Source: JACMLD01 sp038207265 (GTDB taxonomy: Bacteria; Bacteroidota; Bacteroidia; Chitinophagales; Chitinophagaceae). From it: 64,000 bases of DNA. The notes beneath the pieces are model-generated. The model did not search any database and was not told the DNA's origin. It worked only from the letters and a program-made list of their open reading frames with translations. Each line of letters opens with the position of its first letter. Position 1 is the first letter of the stretch. The stretch is from positions 124,001 to 188,000 of the forward strand of contig JBBQZZ010000004.1 of assembly GCA_038207265.1 (NCBI GenBank). Reading direction: 5' to 3'. Shown one piece after another: positions 44,721 to 53,671 of this stretch. Both the position numbers and the translations under genes were made by a program.

Positions 44721-45452
44721 TCAGGAATTATTATAAACCTTTATCACCGGTTCACGTATAACTCCTGCTGCATCTGTGCAATAAAAATAAATGGCTTCTG
44801 CTATTGATGCTGGTTTTACCCAGTCATCGAAATTTGCATTAGGCATCCCTTTTCGGTTTTGGGCAGTATCAATTGTGCTGGGCACAATAACACTGGTAAC
44901 TACGTTGGTGCCTTGGGCTTCATCGTTTAATAATTCTGCCAGGCGAAATATCAATGATTTTGACAGGCCATAAGCAACCATGCCTTTGCTGCTTCTTGCG
45001 TCCATACCTGGCCGTGAGCCCACTAAAAAAATCCTGCCGGCTTTTTGTTGCATCATTTGAACAAAGGTGGGTCTCGCAATATTGTATGCTGTTTCAAAAT
45101 TGAGTTTGAATTGTTTTAAGACATCCCCGGTGTTGGTTTCAGCAATGGTTCCCATTGCAAAACCTCCTACTGTTAGCACAGCAGCATCTATTTTTTCATA
45201 CTTTGTCACTATCGCCTGAACCAGTTTGGCAGCGTCTTCTGCATTCATCAGGTCAACTTCCATTTTTTCAAAAGATGCCGACGAAAAATCCATCGGAATA
45301 GGATCGCCTGGGGCGGCTGTACCAACTACATGATAACCCGACGCTATAAACTTTTTAACCACTGCCTGCCCCAAATTGCCGGAAGCGCCGGTAACCAGGA
45401 CCGTCCGGGAAATAGTATGGGTTCCTGTTGGATTTGTTTCCATTTTTTTCAA
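44721..45452 (-). CDS. Short-chain dehydrogenase/reductase
   Basis: 243 residues, cytosolic NAD(P)-dependent oxidoreductase of the classical SDR type. Cofactor loop VTGASGNLGQAVV at 20-32 (TGxxGxxG), AVLTVGGFAMG in place of NNAG, catalytic serine in LVGSRPG and the Y-x3-K motif in VAYGLSKSL. All catalytic positions are present. The substrate is unknown. Two in-frame ATG codons are three codons apart at the start; the first is used. It precedes the DUF5916 gene, probably in one transcript. Confidence 0.88.
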   Translation of the reverse strand: MKKMETNPTGTHTISRTVLVTGASGNLGQAVVKKFIASGYHVVGTAAPGDPIPMDFSSASFEKMEVDLMNAEDAAKLVQAIVTKYEKIDAAVLTVGGFAMGTIAETNTGDVLKQFKLNFETAYNIARPTFVQMMQQKAGRIFLVGSRPGMDARSSKGMVAYGLSKSLIFRLAELLNDEAQGTNVVTSVIVPSTIDTAQNRKGMPNANFDDWVKPASIAEAIYFYCTDAAGVIREPVIKVYNNS

Positions 45453-45913
45453 TTTAATTTTAAATACTAAGTTAAACCATATCTGTTTTTGGGCTAAATT
45501 TTGTTAACCATCAAGTTTCAGCACCGAGCGGACTGTACATTAAAATAAAAGTTACTATCTGCTTGTTAAATTGTTTTTAAACGTGTATTTTGTTCCCTAT
45601 TTAACGTAACAAAGGATATTTTTCTAATATTGCAATGAGACAGCATTAAGGTTACCGTTGAATTTTAAGTCAATTCCTATTAAAGCACCCACTCTGTTTA
45701 AACCATCAATTGGTTACCCTCTTAAGACTTTCACACATTAATTTTTAAAGAATTTTCTTTTTCTTATTGTGCCAGGCTCTTTGAGTCCAGGTTACATTCA
45801 TTGATATTTAAAAAAAAGAAGATTTTTATCGCCATAGTCCATTAAAAAGACTATTGTGATAAGACTTAAATCCAGACCAATTGATATTGTAAACCACACA
45901 AAATTTGCTTAAT
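45453..45913. other. Divergent intergenic region, SDR / DUF4082 secreted protein
   Basis: 461 bases with no supported gene. It is AT-rich, with several near-matches to the TAnnTTTG box (for example TATTTTG near 45586) but no exact one at a sensible spacing. No tRNA, hairpin or repeat was recognised. Confidence 0.4.
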
Positions 45914-47116
45914 ATGAAATTTGATTACAAAAAGTATTTTCTTTCTTTTACGGTTACACTTCTTTCCTCAGCTTTCTGTTTTGCAGGAAGCCCGGTTGCA
46001 ACAATGGCGCCGGACTCTGCCATTACGCCGTTACATGTTAATTTCGTTTGTCCGTGCAGTATTTATTCTCCTTCAGATGCACCAACAAACAATACTGTTT
46101 TTAATGATATAGGCTCCAATGGCGGGATAATAGGCATTGAATTGGGAGCAAAATTCCAATCTAATACTGCTGGTTATATTAATGCATTGCGTTTTTATAA
46201 GTTACCAGGTACCACAGGTACACATGTTGGTCAATTATATGACAGGGTTGGTAACCTGCTTGCCTCAGTAACCTTTACCGAAACAGCTTCCGGTTGGCAG
46301 GAAGAAAGCCTTTTAACTTCAGTACCCATTGCTGCCAATACAACTTATGTGGCGGCATATTGGAGTAGTCTTGGCGATTATCCTGCGGATATTGGTCATT
46401 ATATTATTCCAAGATTCAATGATCCTTTAACCGGTCTTGCCGATGGCGTTGATGGACCCAATGGTGTTTATCAATATAGTACTACGCCCGCTTTTCCAAC
46501 ACAATCAGGACCTGATCACACCAACTATTGGGTTGATGTAGTATTTGACCTTGCTGCATTACCGGTAGAACTTACCAGTTTTACCGCTTCAAAAAGTGGT
46601 TCGGATGTAAATTTAAATTGGACAACTGCCTCTGAACAAAACAATAAAGGATTTGAAGTTCAACGCAGCAGCAATGCTACCAGCTGGACTAAAATTGGTT
46701 TTGTTGATGGCGCAGGAAACAGCAATACAAATAAAACTTACCAGTTTACGGATGCAAAACCCACACCCGGTAAATATTATTATCGTTTGAAGCAAATTGA
46801 TTTGGATGGTAAATCCAAACTTTCAAACACCGTTCAGATTACCATTAACAGCGGACTTGCATTGGAATTAAAACAAAATCATCCCAATCCATTTACCAGC
46901 AGTACAACCGTAACCCTTGTGTTATCTAAAACTGGTAAAGTGAAACTGGCCCTGTATGATCAGAAAGGTGCAAAAGTGCAGCAATTGATAGATGCCGATA
47001 AAGAATCGGGTATCTATAATATTCAGGTAAACAGGAAAGGTTTGAGTGCTGGTATTTATTATTATAAACTTGAAGCGGAAGGTCAGTCCATCAGTAAGAA
47101 AATGACCATACAATAA
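45914..47116 (+). CDS. Secreted DUF4082 protein with type IX secretion sorting domain
   Basis: 400 residues from ATG 45914 (a TTG three codons earlier is not used). Signal peptide about 1-22 (ending CFAG). DUF4082 domain about 55-190 with FNDIGSNGGIIGIELGAKFQ, LRFYKLPGTTGTHVGQLYD and LLTSVPIAANTTYVAAYW; this domain is usually linked to carbohydrate-active or surface proteins. An Ig/fibronectin-like segment with LTSFTASKSGSDVNLNW (about 220-300) follows, then a Por-secretion-type sorting domain with HPNPFTSSTTVTLVLSKTG and the KKMTIQ end (about 320-400), so it leaves the cell through the T9SS and is probably surface-anchored. A terminator follows. Confidence 0.88.
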   Translation: MKFDYKKYFLSFTVTLLSSAFCFAGSPVATMAPDSAITPLHVNFVCPCSIYSPSDAPTNNTVFNDIGSNGGIIGIELGAKFQSNTAGYINALRFYKLPGTTGTHVGQLYDRVGNLLASVTFTETASGWQEESLLTSVPIAANTTYVAAYWSSLGDYPADIGHYIIPRFNDPLTGLADGVDGPNGVYQYSTTPAFPTQSGPDHTNYWVDVVFDLAALPVELTSFTASKSGSDVNLNWTTASEQNNKGFEVQRSSNATSWTKIGFVDGAGNSNTNKTYQFTDAKPTPGKYYYRLKQIDLDGKSKLSNTVQITINSGLALELKQNHPNPFTSSTTVTLVLSKTGKVKLALYDQKGAKVQQLIDADKESGIYNIQVNRKGLSAGIYYYKLEAEGQSISKKMTIQ

Positions 47117-47134
47117 AAATATAATACTATTATA

Positions 47135-47170
47135 AAAAAGGCTGTCCTGACCGACAGCCTTTTTATTTTA
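47135..47170. terminator. Terminator between the DUF4082 gene and rpiA
   Basis: AAAAAGGCTGTC / GACAGCCTTTTT stem (47135-47146 and 47153-47164, 6-base loop). T-runs on both sides let it serve both convergent genes. Confidence 0.8.
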
Positions 47171-47193
47171 GATGAATAATTAACCAGGTAATT

Positions 47194-47877
47194 TTATTTT
47201 TTTATTTCTTTAATTCTACCATCATCAAAGCCTATAATGACAGAATTTGCCATTTCTATAAACAGGCCGTTTTCCACAACGCCCGGAATATTATTCAATT
47301 CTTTGCACAATTGATCCGGATGATTGATATGGCCGAAGCTGGCATCAAGAATGTAATGACCATGATCAGTAACAAAAACCGAATCGTTTTTTGATCTTAG
47401 TATTACGGAAATATTAAACAGCGACGTTATGTGTTGCTGCACCTGTTTCCATCCGAAAGGAATTACTTCTACCGGCAATGCGAAACTGCCCAGTTGCTTA
47501 ACCATCTTGCTGCTATCCGCTATTACAATAAACTGCTTTGAAGCTGCCGCTACCATTTTTTCCTGCAACAATGCACCCCCGCCGCCTTTGATAAGACAAA
47601 GCTGCGGGTCAATTTCATCCGCGCCATCTATATCAATATCAATTTTTGAAACATCATTTAGTGTAGTAAGCGTAAGACCCAATTTTTCCGCCAATAATTT
47701 TACTTCCGTTGATGTAGGAACACAGACACATCTTAAACCTTGTTTAACGCGGAGAGCAAGCGCCTTAATAAAAAATGTTGCTGTTGTGCCGGTTCCAATT
47801 CCAACCGTCATACCCGGCTGAATCAGTTGGGTAGCATAGTCAGCTACGTTTTGCTTTATTTCTGCGGCGGGTAACAT
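47194..47877 (-). CDS. rpiA: Ribose-5-phosphate isomerase A
   Basis: 227 residues, standard length. It interconverts ribose-5-phosphate and ribulose-5-phosphate in the cytosolic pentose phosphate pathway. The phosphate loop GIGTGTTATFF (about 21-31), catalytic DIDGADEID (about 78-86), CLIKGGGGALLQEK (lysine and glutamate) and IVIADSSKMVKQLG are all intact. This is the canonical copy; a divergent paralogue lies 1.5 kb away on the other strand. It converges on the DUF4082 gene at a shared terminator. Confidence 0.95.
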   Translation of the reverse strand: MLPAAEIKQNVADYATQLIQPGMTVGIGTGTTATFFIKALALRVKQGLRCVCVPTSTEVKLLAEKLGLTLTTLNDVSKIDIDIDGADEIDPQLCLIKGGGGALLQEKMVAAASKQFIVIADSSKMVKQLGSFALPVEVIPFGWKQVQQHITSLFNISVILRSKNDSVFVTDHGHYILDASFGHINHPDQLCKELNNIPGVVENGLFIEMANSVIIGFDDGRIKEIKK

Positions 47878-48108
47878 TTTTATTTAAATATAAATAAAGT
47901 CTGTTCAAAATATACAAAAGCCAACTTTACAAATACACTGTTAATAAACTTAGAATATTATATCGAATAAGTTGCAATTGGCTATCCAGCATTTCCGGTC
48001 TGCACCCGGGCTTTATCGTTGAATCATTTCATGGCAGGTAAAATAATTCGGTTGAGGTCGTATCCCTTATTGTAAATTACACAGTAACTTTTCATAAAAT
48101 ATTTAGCT

Positions 48109-49254
48109 ATGAGTAAGCAACCTGTCGCCAGCGTCCTTTTGCTCATATTATTTTTATGCGGCTTACTGTATTCGTTCCGGCAACCGTTTCTAATACCCGG
48201 TGAACACCCAACACTTGCCATTGGTGCGTCTGCACCCGATTTTAAACTTCCTGCTACCGATGGAAAAGTTTACAGTCTTGCATCCTTTGCAACAGCGAAA
48301 ATCCTGGTAATTGTTTTTACCTGCAATCATTGTCCAACGGCACAGGCATATGAAGATCGATTGATTGCATTGACCAATGATTATCGCAAAAAAGGCGTTG
48401 CTGTGGTTGCTATTATGCCCAATGATCCTTTATCCATTCGATTGGATGAACTCGGCTATACAGACATGAGCGATAGTTTTGAAGAAATGAAAAAAAGAGC
48501 AGCAACCAACCATTTCAATTTTCCTTATCTCTACGATGGTAAAACAGAAACAACTTCGCGTAAATACGGACCCATAGCAACACCCCATGTTTTTATTTTT
48601 GATAAAGAAAGGAAACTGCGATATAGTGGCAGGGTTGATGACACAGAAAAACCAACTAAGACGCCACAAACAATGGATACCCGCAATGCATTGGATGCAT
48701 TAATTGCAAACAAAGAAGTACCCGTTGCTACTACCAAGGTATTTGGCTGCTCTGTTAAATGGGAAGAGAAAAGCGACTGGATTGCCAAAGCAAAACAGGA
48801 TTGGGCCAAAGAACCCGTGAGTATTGATACCATTTCTACTGATGGAATCAAAGAACTGGTGAAAAACAGATCCACCAAACTCCGGCTCATCAATGTATGG
48901 GCCACCTGGTGCGGACCTTGCGTTACAGAATTTCCTGAATTCATTACGATGAATCGTATGTATCGTGGCAGGGATTTTGAATTCATCAGCATCAGTGCTG
49001 ACGAGCCCTCTAAAAAAGCCAAAGCATTACAGTTTCTTCAGAAACAACAGTCCTCCGTTACCAATTATATTTTCAATGTGGATGATAAATACAAATTGAT
49101 TGAAGCCATTGATCCAAAATGGCAGGGTGCACTCCCTTACACAATTTTAGTAGAACCGAATGGCAAAATTGTTTACGCAAAACAAGGTGCCATCGACCCT
49201 GCAGCTTTAAAAAAATTGATTGTAGAAAATAGTTATATTGGCCGTTATTATTAG
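48109..49254 (+). CDS. Exported double thioredoxin-fold protein (redoxin plus TlpA-like)
   Basis: 381 residues. N-terminal signal/anchor about 1-22. First domain (about 38-190) is AhpC/TSA-redoxin-like: ASAPDFKLPATDGK, then FTCNHCPTAQAYEDR with a CxxC pair, then ATPHVFIFDKERKLRYSGR. Second domain (about 235-375) is TlpA-like with NVWATWCGPCVTEFPEF and a cis-proline in GALPYTILVEP. Two different thioredoxin folds in one chain suggest two linked thiol-redox steps in the envelope. It lies between the two RpiA-family genes, 110 bases before the second, on the same strand as the alcohol dehydrogenase and DUF1080/ThuA run. Confidence 0.88.
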   Translation: MSKQPVASVLLLILFLCGLLYSFRQPFLIPGEHPTLAIGASAPDFKLPATDGKVYSLASFATAKILVIVFTCNHCPTAQAYEDRLIALTNDYRKKGVAVVAIMPNDPLSIRLDELGYTDMSDSFEEMKKRAATNHFNFPYLYDGKTETTSRKYGPIATPHVFIFDKERKLRYSGRVDDTEKPTKTPQTMDTRNALDALIANKEVPVATTKVFGCSVKWEEKSDWIAKAKQDWAKEPVSIDTISTDGIKELVKNRSTKLRLINVWATWCGPCVTEFPEFITMNRMYRGRDFEFISISADEPSKKAKALQFLQKQQSSVTNYIFNVDDKYKLIEAIDPKWQGALPYTILVEPNGKIVYAKQGAIDPAALKKLIVENSYIGRYY

Positions 49255-49363
49255 TGGTTCCTATTCACCATATCTCAATTCTAAAAATAAAAACCAATAT
49301 ACCCTGCCGTAAACTTTATTGTAACGAATATTAATTGGATAATTTGGACCAAATCAATTGCCC

Positions 49364-50050
49364 ATGACGGATCAAAAATTGGAAGTTGCCCGCGAGGCAG
49401 TAAGTTTTATTAAAAGTGGCTATATTGTTGGTTTGGGCGCTAGTGCTACTATTCAATACATAGTTGAACTATTGGAGTTAGAAATTAAAAAAGGGTTCCA
49501 TATTCAACTGGTTAGTTCCTCATTTACCACTCAACAAATTTTATTGAAACAAAAGTTATTGCCGCAACCCATTTCCAGTTTCAGTCACATTGATATCTAC
49601 TTTGATGGTTGCGATCAATTCGATCATAAACTGAATGCCCTCAAAAGCGGTGGTGGCATTCATACCCACGAAAAGTTGTTGGCTTCAATGGCAGATCGGT
49701 TTTTACTGCTGGGAGATGAAACGAAATATGTCAGCAGTTTTGATCAGAAATATCCATTGGTGATTGAATACCTTCCTGAGGCCATTCACTATCTTCCTGC
49801 ATGCTTACAAAAAATGTTTCCGAATATTCAAACCAACACAAGACTGGGTGATAAAAGACAGGGACCGGTAATCACTTCCAACGGTAATTACCTGATGGAT
49901 GTAAGATTTAATAATTGGCCCGATCCCGCAACCATCAATCCATTAATCAAAGGCATTACCGGCGTGGTTGAAACTTCGTTGTTTTACGGTATGGCTCACA
50001 ATGCCATCATTTCTGTTAACGATGAGATTAAGATCATTGAAAAAGTATAA
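49364..50050 (+). CDS. Divergent ribose-5-phosphate isomerase A paralogue
   Basis: 228 residues from ATG 49364; a TTG two codons earlier is not used. RpiA fold throughout. By alignment with E. coli numbering, catalytic positions D81, D84, K94 and E103 are all kept (FDGCDQFD, LKSGGGIHTHEK), but the phosphate loop reads LGASATIQY where the canonical one is GTGTTA, and DGADEI has become DGCDQF. That combination suggests an isomerase acting on a related or unphosphorylated sugar rather than ribose-5-phosphate, or a weak isomerase. It precedes a zinc alcohol dehydrogenase by 21 bases, so both are likely in one operon. The canonical rpiA is at 47194-47877. Confidence 0.82.
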   Translation: MTDQKLEVAREAVSFIKSGYIVGLGASATIQYIVELLELEIKKGFHIQLVSSSFTTQQILLKQKLLPQPISSFSHIDIYFDGCDQFDHKLNALKSGGGIHTHEKLLASMADRFLLLGDETKYVSSFDQKYPLVIEYLPEAIHYLPACLQKMFPNIQTNTRLGDKRQGPVITSNGNYLMDVRFNNWPDPATINPLIKGITGVVETSLFYGMAHNAIISVNDEIKIIEKV

Positions 50051-50071
50051 TTTTAAAAAATAAATCTACAG

Positions 50072-51118
50072 ATGATACCAGTAAAAGCTTATGCAGCACA
50101 AAGTCCAACTTCACTATTGGCACCATTCAATTTTGAGAGAAGAGATCTCAGGGAAAAAGATGTTCTGATAGAAATATTATTTTCCGGTGTTTGCCATTCA
50201 GATTTACACCAGGTAAAAGATGAATGGGGTGGCTCTATGTATCCCATGGTACCAGGACATGAAATTGTTGGAAAAATAATCAGGATTGGATCGAAGGTAA
50301 AAAAATTTACGGTTGGCCAAACAGCCGGCGTGGGTGTTATGGTTGATAGTTGCCGGGTATGCAAACCATGCAATGACTATATGGAGCAGTATTGCGCGGA
50401 GGGAATGACGGGTACTTATAACGGTTATGAACGCGATAAAAAAACGATTGCCCAGGGTGGATATAGTACACAGATTGTTTGTGACGAAAGATGGGTTTAT
50501 CATATCTCTGATAAATTATACCTGCCTGGTACCGCACCTTTATTATGTGCTGGCATTACCACCTATTCACCCTTAAAATATGCGAATGTAAAACCCGGCG
50601 ACAAAGTTGCTGTAGCTGGTTTGGGTGGGCTGGGTCATATGGCGGTAAAATTTGCTGTTGCAATGGGTGCAGAAGTTACTATGTTAAGTACGTCGCCTGC
50701 AAAAGAACAAGACGCGCGCAAATTGGGTGCGCATCATTTTGTGTTGAGCAATGATGAAGCAGCCATGAAATCTTTGTCGGGTCATTTTAATGTGGTACTG
50801 GATGCGGTAAGTGGCAGTCATGATTATGAAATCTACCTGAAACTTTTAAATGTAAACGGAAAATTATTGGTGGTAGGTTTGCCAAAAGACGAGCCGAAAG
50901 TAAATCCTTTCGAATTGATTAAGAATCGCCGCTGTATTATCGGGTCTATGATTGGTGGTACAGAAGAAACACAGGAGATGCTGGATTTCTGTGCAGAAAA
51001 AAATATTGTTGCGGATGTGGAAGTGATACCCATGCAAAACATCAATGAAGCTTATGAACGTATGTTGAAGAACGATGTGAAATATCGCTTTGTTATAGAC
51101 ATCGCCAGTTTAAAATAA
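50072..51118 (+). CDS. Zinc-dependent alcohol dehydrogenase (CAD/YahK type)
   Basis: 348 residues. An NAD(P)-dependent oxidoreductase for alcohols and aldehydes. Catalytic zinc site GVCHSDLHQ (Cys, about 38) and PGHEIVG (His-Glu, about 60); structural zinc cysteines in CRVCKPCNDYMEQYC, C-x2-C-x2-C-x7-C. Rossmann motif GLGGLGHMAVKFAVAMG near 182-198. The cinnamyl-alcohol-dehydrogenase-like subgroup usually prefers NADPH and broad aldehydes, so the substrate is uncertain. It starts 21 bases after the RpiA-like gene and ends 57 bases before the first DUF1080 gene. Confidence 0.92.
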   Translation: MIPVKAYAAQSPTSLLAPFNFERRDLREKDVLIEILFSGVCHSDLHQVKDEWGGSMYPMVPGHEIVGKIIRIGSKVKKFTVGQTAGVGVMVDSCRVCKPCNDYMEQYCAEGMTGTYNGYERDKKTIAQGGYSTQIVCDERWVYHISDKLYLPGTAPLLCAGITTYSPLKYANVKPGDKVAVAGLGGLGHMAVKFAVAMGAEVTMLSTSPAKEQDARKLGAHHFVLSNDEAAMKSLSGHFNVVLDAVSGSHDYEIYLKLLNVNGKLLVVGLPKDEPKVNPFELIKNRRCIIGSMIGGTEETQEMLDFCAEKNIVADVEVIPMQNINEAYERMLKNDVKYRFVIDIASLK

Positions 51119-51175
51119 TGGCGTGCCGCGTATCATAGATGGGGACAATGGTCCTTTCATTTTAAAATTAAGCGC

Positions 51176-52021
51176 ATGAAAAGATTGCTTGCTGGTTCTT
51201 TGTTGTCTTTTATAATTTTTGTTTTTGCAATTCCTGTCTTCGCTCAAAAAAATAAATTCATTTCATTATTCAATGAGAAAAACTTGAACGGATGGGATAC
51301 TTACCTTGGGCCTGCATTGGATAGTACCGGTAAAATAACAGGTAGTGAACCCGTAGGACTCAACAATGACCCACACCATGTTTTTACTGTTGCTGATTTG
51401 AATGGTGAAAAAGTGATAAGGATTTCGGGGTCAGAATGGGGTGGCATTGCAACCACGAACGCGTTTTCTGATTTTCATCTGCAATTACAATTTAAATGGG
51501 GCTCCCAGACCTGGGGTCAAAAGAGAAATAAAAAAAGAGATAGTGGCCTGCTTTATTTTGCTAATGGTAATAACGGCGCTGATTATGGCGCATGGATGCG
51601 TTCGCAGGAGTTCCAGATAGAAGAAGGAAATTGTGGTGATTATTGGGGCGTTGCCGGCGGTATGCAGGATATTCCTTCTACTAAAAATCCGGATGGCAAT
51701 TACGTTTATGATGCTAACGGGGAATTGAATACATTTAGTGCAACCAGCGCAACCGGCAGGCATTGTTTAAAACAGGGAGATGCGGAACATGCATCCGGCG
51801 AATGGAATATGCTGGATCTGTATTGCAATGGAGACACCAGCGTACATGTTATCAATGGCAAAATAATGATGGTATTATACCATTCAAGGCAATTAGTTGA
51901 TGGAAATGTGTTGCCATTATCCAAAGGTAAAATACAGATTCAATCAGAAGGAGCAGAAGTATTCTATAAAAAAATAAAGGTTGAACCCATTCAGTCTATT
52001 CCATTCAACTTGCTGAAGTAA
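51176..52021 (+). CDS. DUF1080 secreted protein (3-keto-disaccharide hydrolase family), copy 1
   Basis: 281 residues. Signal peptide about 1-23 (ending VFAQ). DUF1080 concanavalin-like beta-sandwich: SLFNEKNLNGWDTYLG, GLLYFANGNNGADYGAWMRS, EFQIEEGNCGDYWG and GKIQIQSEGAEVFYKKIKVEP. Members of the DUF1080 family are known as 3-keto-disaccharide hydrolases that split oxidised disaccharides. Copy 2 lies 878 bases downstream, with ThuA between them. Copy 1 is longer, with an extra stretch of about 50 residues around NDPHHVFTVADLNGEK. It is same-strand with the upstream alcohol dehydrogenase. Confidence 0.88.
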   Translation: MKRLLAGSLLSFIIFVFAIPVFAQKNKFISLFNEKNLNGWDTYLGPALDSTGKITGSEPVGLNNDPHHVFTVADLNGEKVIRISGSEWGGIATTNAFSDFHLQLQFKWGSQTWGQKRNKKRDSGLLYFANGNNGADYGAWMRSQEFQIEEGNCGDYWGVAGGMQDIPSTKNPDGNYVYDANGELNTFSATSATGRHCLKQGDAEHASGEWNMLDLYCNGDTSVHVINGKIMMVLYHSRQLVDGNVLPLSKGKIQIQSEGAEVFYKKIKVEPIQSIPFNLLK

Positions 52022-52085
52022 GTGAAACATCTAACTAACCATTTTTACAACATACAAATATTCTTTTATCAATAAAAAACAAAAC

Positions 52086-52844
52086 ATGAAAGCAAGAACA
52101 ATTGTGATAGTTATTTTGCTCCTCCAGCTTTGTACTACGGAAGGCTTTGCACAAAAGCAATTTAAAGCATTGATGGTTACTACCACCAAAGGCTGGCACC
52201 ACGAGTCTCTGCATTCTGGTGTACTGGCCATCCAGCAACTGGGAATAAAAAATTTCTTTGACGCAGTATTGTTTGAAAACCCAAATGGTTTTACAGATAA
52301 ATACCTGGAGCAATTCCAGGTAATAATTTTCATCAATACCACCGCCGATATATTTGACTCGGCGCAACAAAAAGTAATGGAGAGATTTATTCAATCCGGT
52401 AAAGGTTATGTTGGTATCCACAGTGCGTCAGATACTGAATATGATTGGGAATGGTATACAAAACTGGTGGGAAGAATGTTTCATATTCATCCAACCATTC
52501 AAACGGCAAAATTGAATGTGGTTGATCCTTCATTTCCGGGCTTACAGGGCTTTGCCAATGGAAAGTTATGGACAGACGAATGGTATGAATTTGGACCGGA
52601 AAAAACGACTGGATTGAACTATATTTTATCCATTGATGAAACATCTTATGATCCCAAAGTACAATGGGGCGAAAAGAAAGGCGTTGGAATGGGAAAATTA
52701 CATCCCATTGCCTGGTATCATAATTTTGATGGCGGTCGTGCGTTCTATACCGCGCTGGGTCATATGCCCTCCGATTTCAGCGATCCTATTTTTTTGAGTC
52801 ATCTTTATGCCGGGATATTCTGGGCTGCTACCGGAAAAAAATAA
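52086..52844 (+). CDS. ThuA-domain secreted protein
   Basis: 252 residues, signal peptide about 1-22 (ending GFAQ). ThuA-like flavodoxin/glutamine-amidotransferase fold: LMVTTTKGWHHESLHSG, YLEQFQVIIFINTTADIFD, GKGYVGIHSASDTEYDWEWY and GRAFYTALGHMPSDF near the C-terminus. ThuA proteins are implicated in keto-trehalose or keto-sugar catabolism. It is bracketed by two DUF1080 genes (64 bases after the first, 54 before the second), the classical neighbourhood, so a periplasmic disaccharide-processing role is inferred. Confidence 0.88.
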   Translation: MKARTIVIVILLLQLCTTEGFAQKQFKALMVTTTKGWHHESLHSGVLAIQQLGIKNFFDAVLFENPNGFTDKYLEQFQVIIFINTTADIFDSAQQKVMERFIQSGKGYVGIHSASDTEYDWEWYTKLVGRMFHIHPTIQTAKLNVVDPSFPGLQGFANGKLWTDEWYEFGPEKTTGLNYILSIDETSYDPKVQWGEKKGVGMGKLHPIAWYHNFDGGRAFYTALGHMPSDFSDPIFLSHLYAGIFWAATGKK

Positions 52845-52898
52845 GCACTTGTTTTTTCAGATGAATTTCAACAATTGCTAAAATTTAAATTCTTCAAC

Positions 52899-53585
52899 AT
52901 GAAAAGAGATTTTATTTTATTGGCTACTTTATTATCTGTCATTGTTTGTCATGCTCAAAAAAACAAATGGGTAGTTTTATTTGACGGTCATTCAACTGAT
53001 AAATTTCGTGGCTATAATATGCAAACTTTTCCGGACAAAGCATGGAAAGTGGAAGATGGCGCATTGGTTACTCAAACGGGTGTGCCCAATATTGACCTTG
53101 TTACAAAAGAATCATATAAGAATTTTGAACTTGATTTCGACTGGAAGGTATCGAAAGCTGGTAACAGTGGAATATTCTTTCACATGCAGGAAAGCCTGGC
53201 GCAGGAATCAGGCAATGGAAATAGTCCCAATTGGCTTGACAATTTTGAAATGCAAATACTGGACGACATAGACTTCAACGATAAAGCACCGATACGTTCT
53301 GCAGGTTCGTTGTATGATCTGATTGTTCCTGTAAACAAACATTTGAAACCTGTAGGTGAGTACAATCATGCAAAGTTGATTGTTAATGGCAACCATGTTG
53401 AGCATTGGTTGAATGGAAATAAAGTAGTGGAATATGAAATAGGATCTCCTGCAATGGATGAATTACTCAGGAAAAGTAAATTCAGTAAGAATCCTAATTA
53501 TGGTAAATCAACCGATGGACTCCTGATGTTTCAGCACCACGGACAAAAAGTGTGGTTTAAAAATATTAAAGTAAAGTTGCTGTAG
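52899..53585 (+). CDS. DUF1080 secreted protein (3-keto-disaccharide hydrolase family), copy 2
   Basis: 228 residues from ATG 52899; an upstream TTG eight codons earlier is rejected because the signal peptide (ending VCHAQ) begins at the ATG. DUF1080 fold with VVLFDGHSTDKFRGYNM, WKVEDGALVTQTG, NFELDFDWKVSKAGNSGIFF, NFEMQILDD and GLLMFQHHGQKVWFKNIKV. The last gene of the same-strand run, with a strong terminator 32 bases after the stop. Copy 1 is only distantly similar, so this is not a recent duplication. Confidence 0.9.
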   Translation: MKRDFILLATLLSVIVCHAQKNKWVVLFDGHSTDKFRGYNMQTFPDKAWKVEDGALVTQTGVPNIDLVTKESYKNFELDFDWKVSKAGNSGIFFHMQESLAQESGNGNSPNWLDNFEMQILDDIDFNDKAPIRSAGSLYDLIVPVNKHLKPVGEYNHAKLIVNGNHVEHWLNGNKVVEYEIGSPAMDELLRKSKFSKNPNYGKSTDGLLMFQHHGQKVWFKNIKVKLL

Positions 53586-53617
53586 CCTTCGTTAGATTAT
53601 AATGCTGTTCCAAATTG

Positions 53618-53657
53618 AAAGAAGGCGAACATTTATTATGTTCGCCTTCTTTTATTA
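53618..53657 (+). terminator. Terminator after the second DUF1080 gene
   Basis: 15-bp perfect stem (53618-53632 and 53638-53652) with a 5-base loop TTATT, followed by T-rich sequence. It ends the RpiA-like/ADH/DUF1080/ThuA run. Confidence 0.85.
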
Positions 53658-53671
53658 TATAGCTTATAGAC

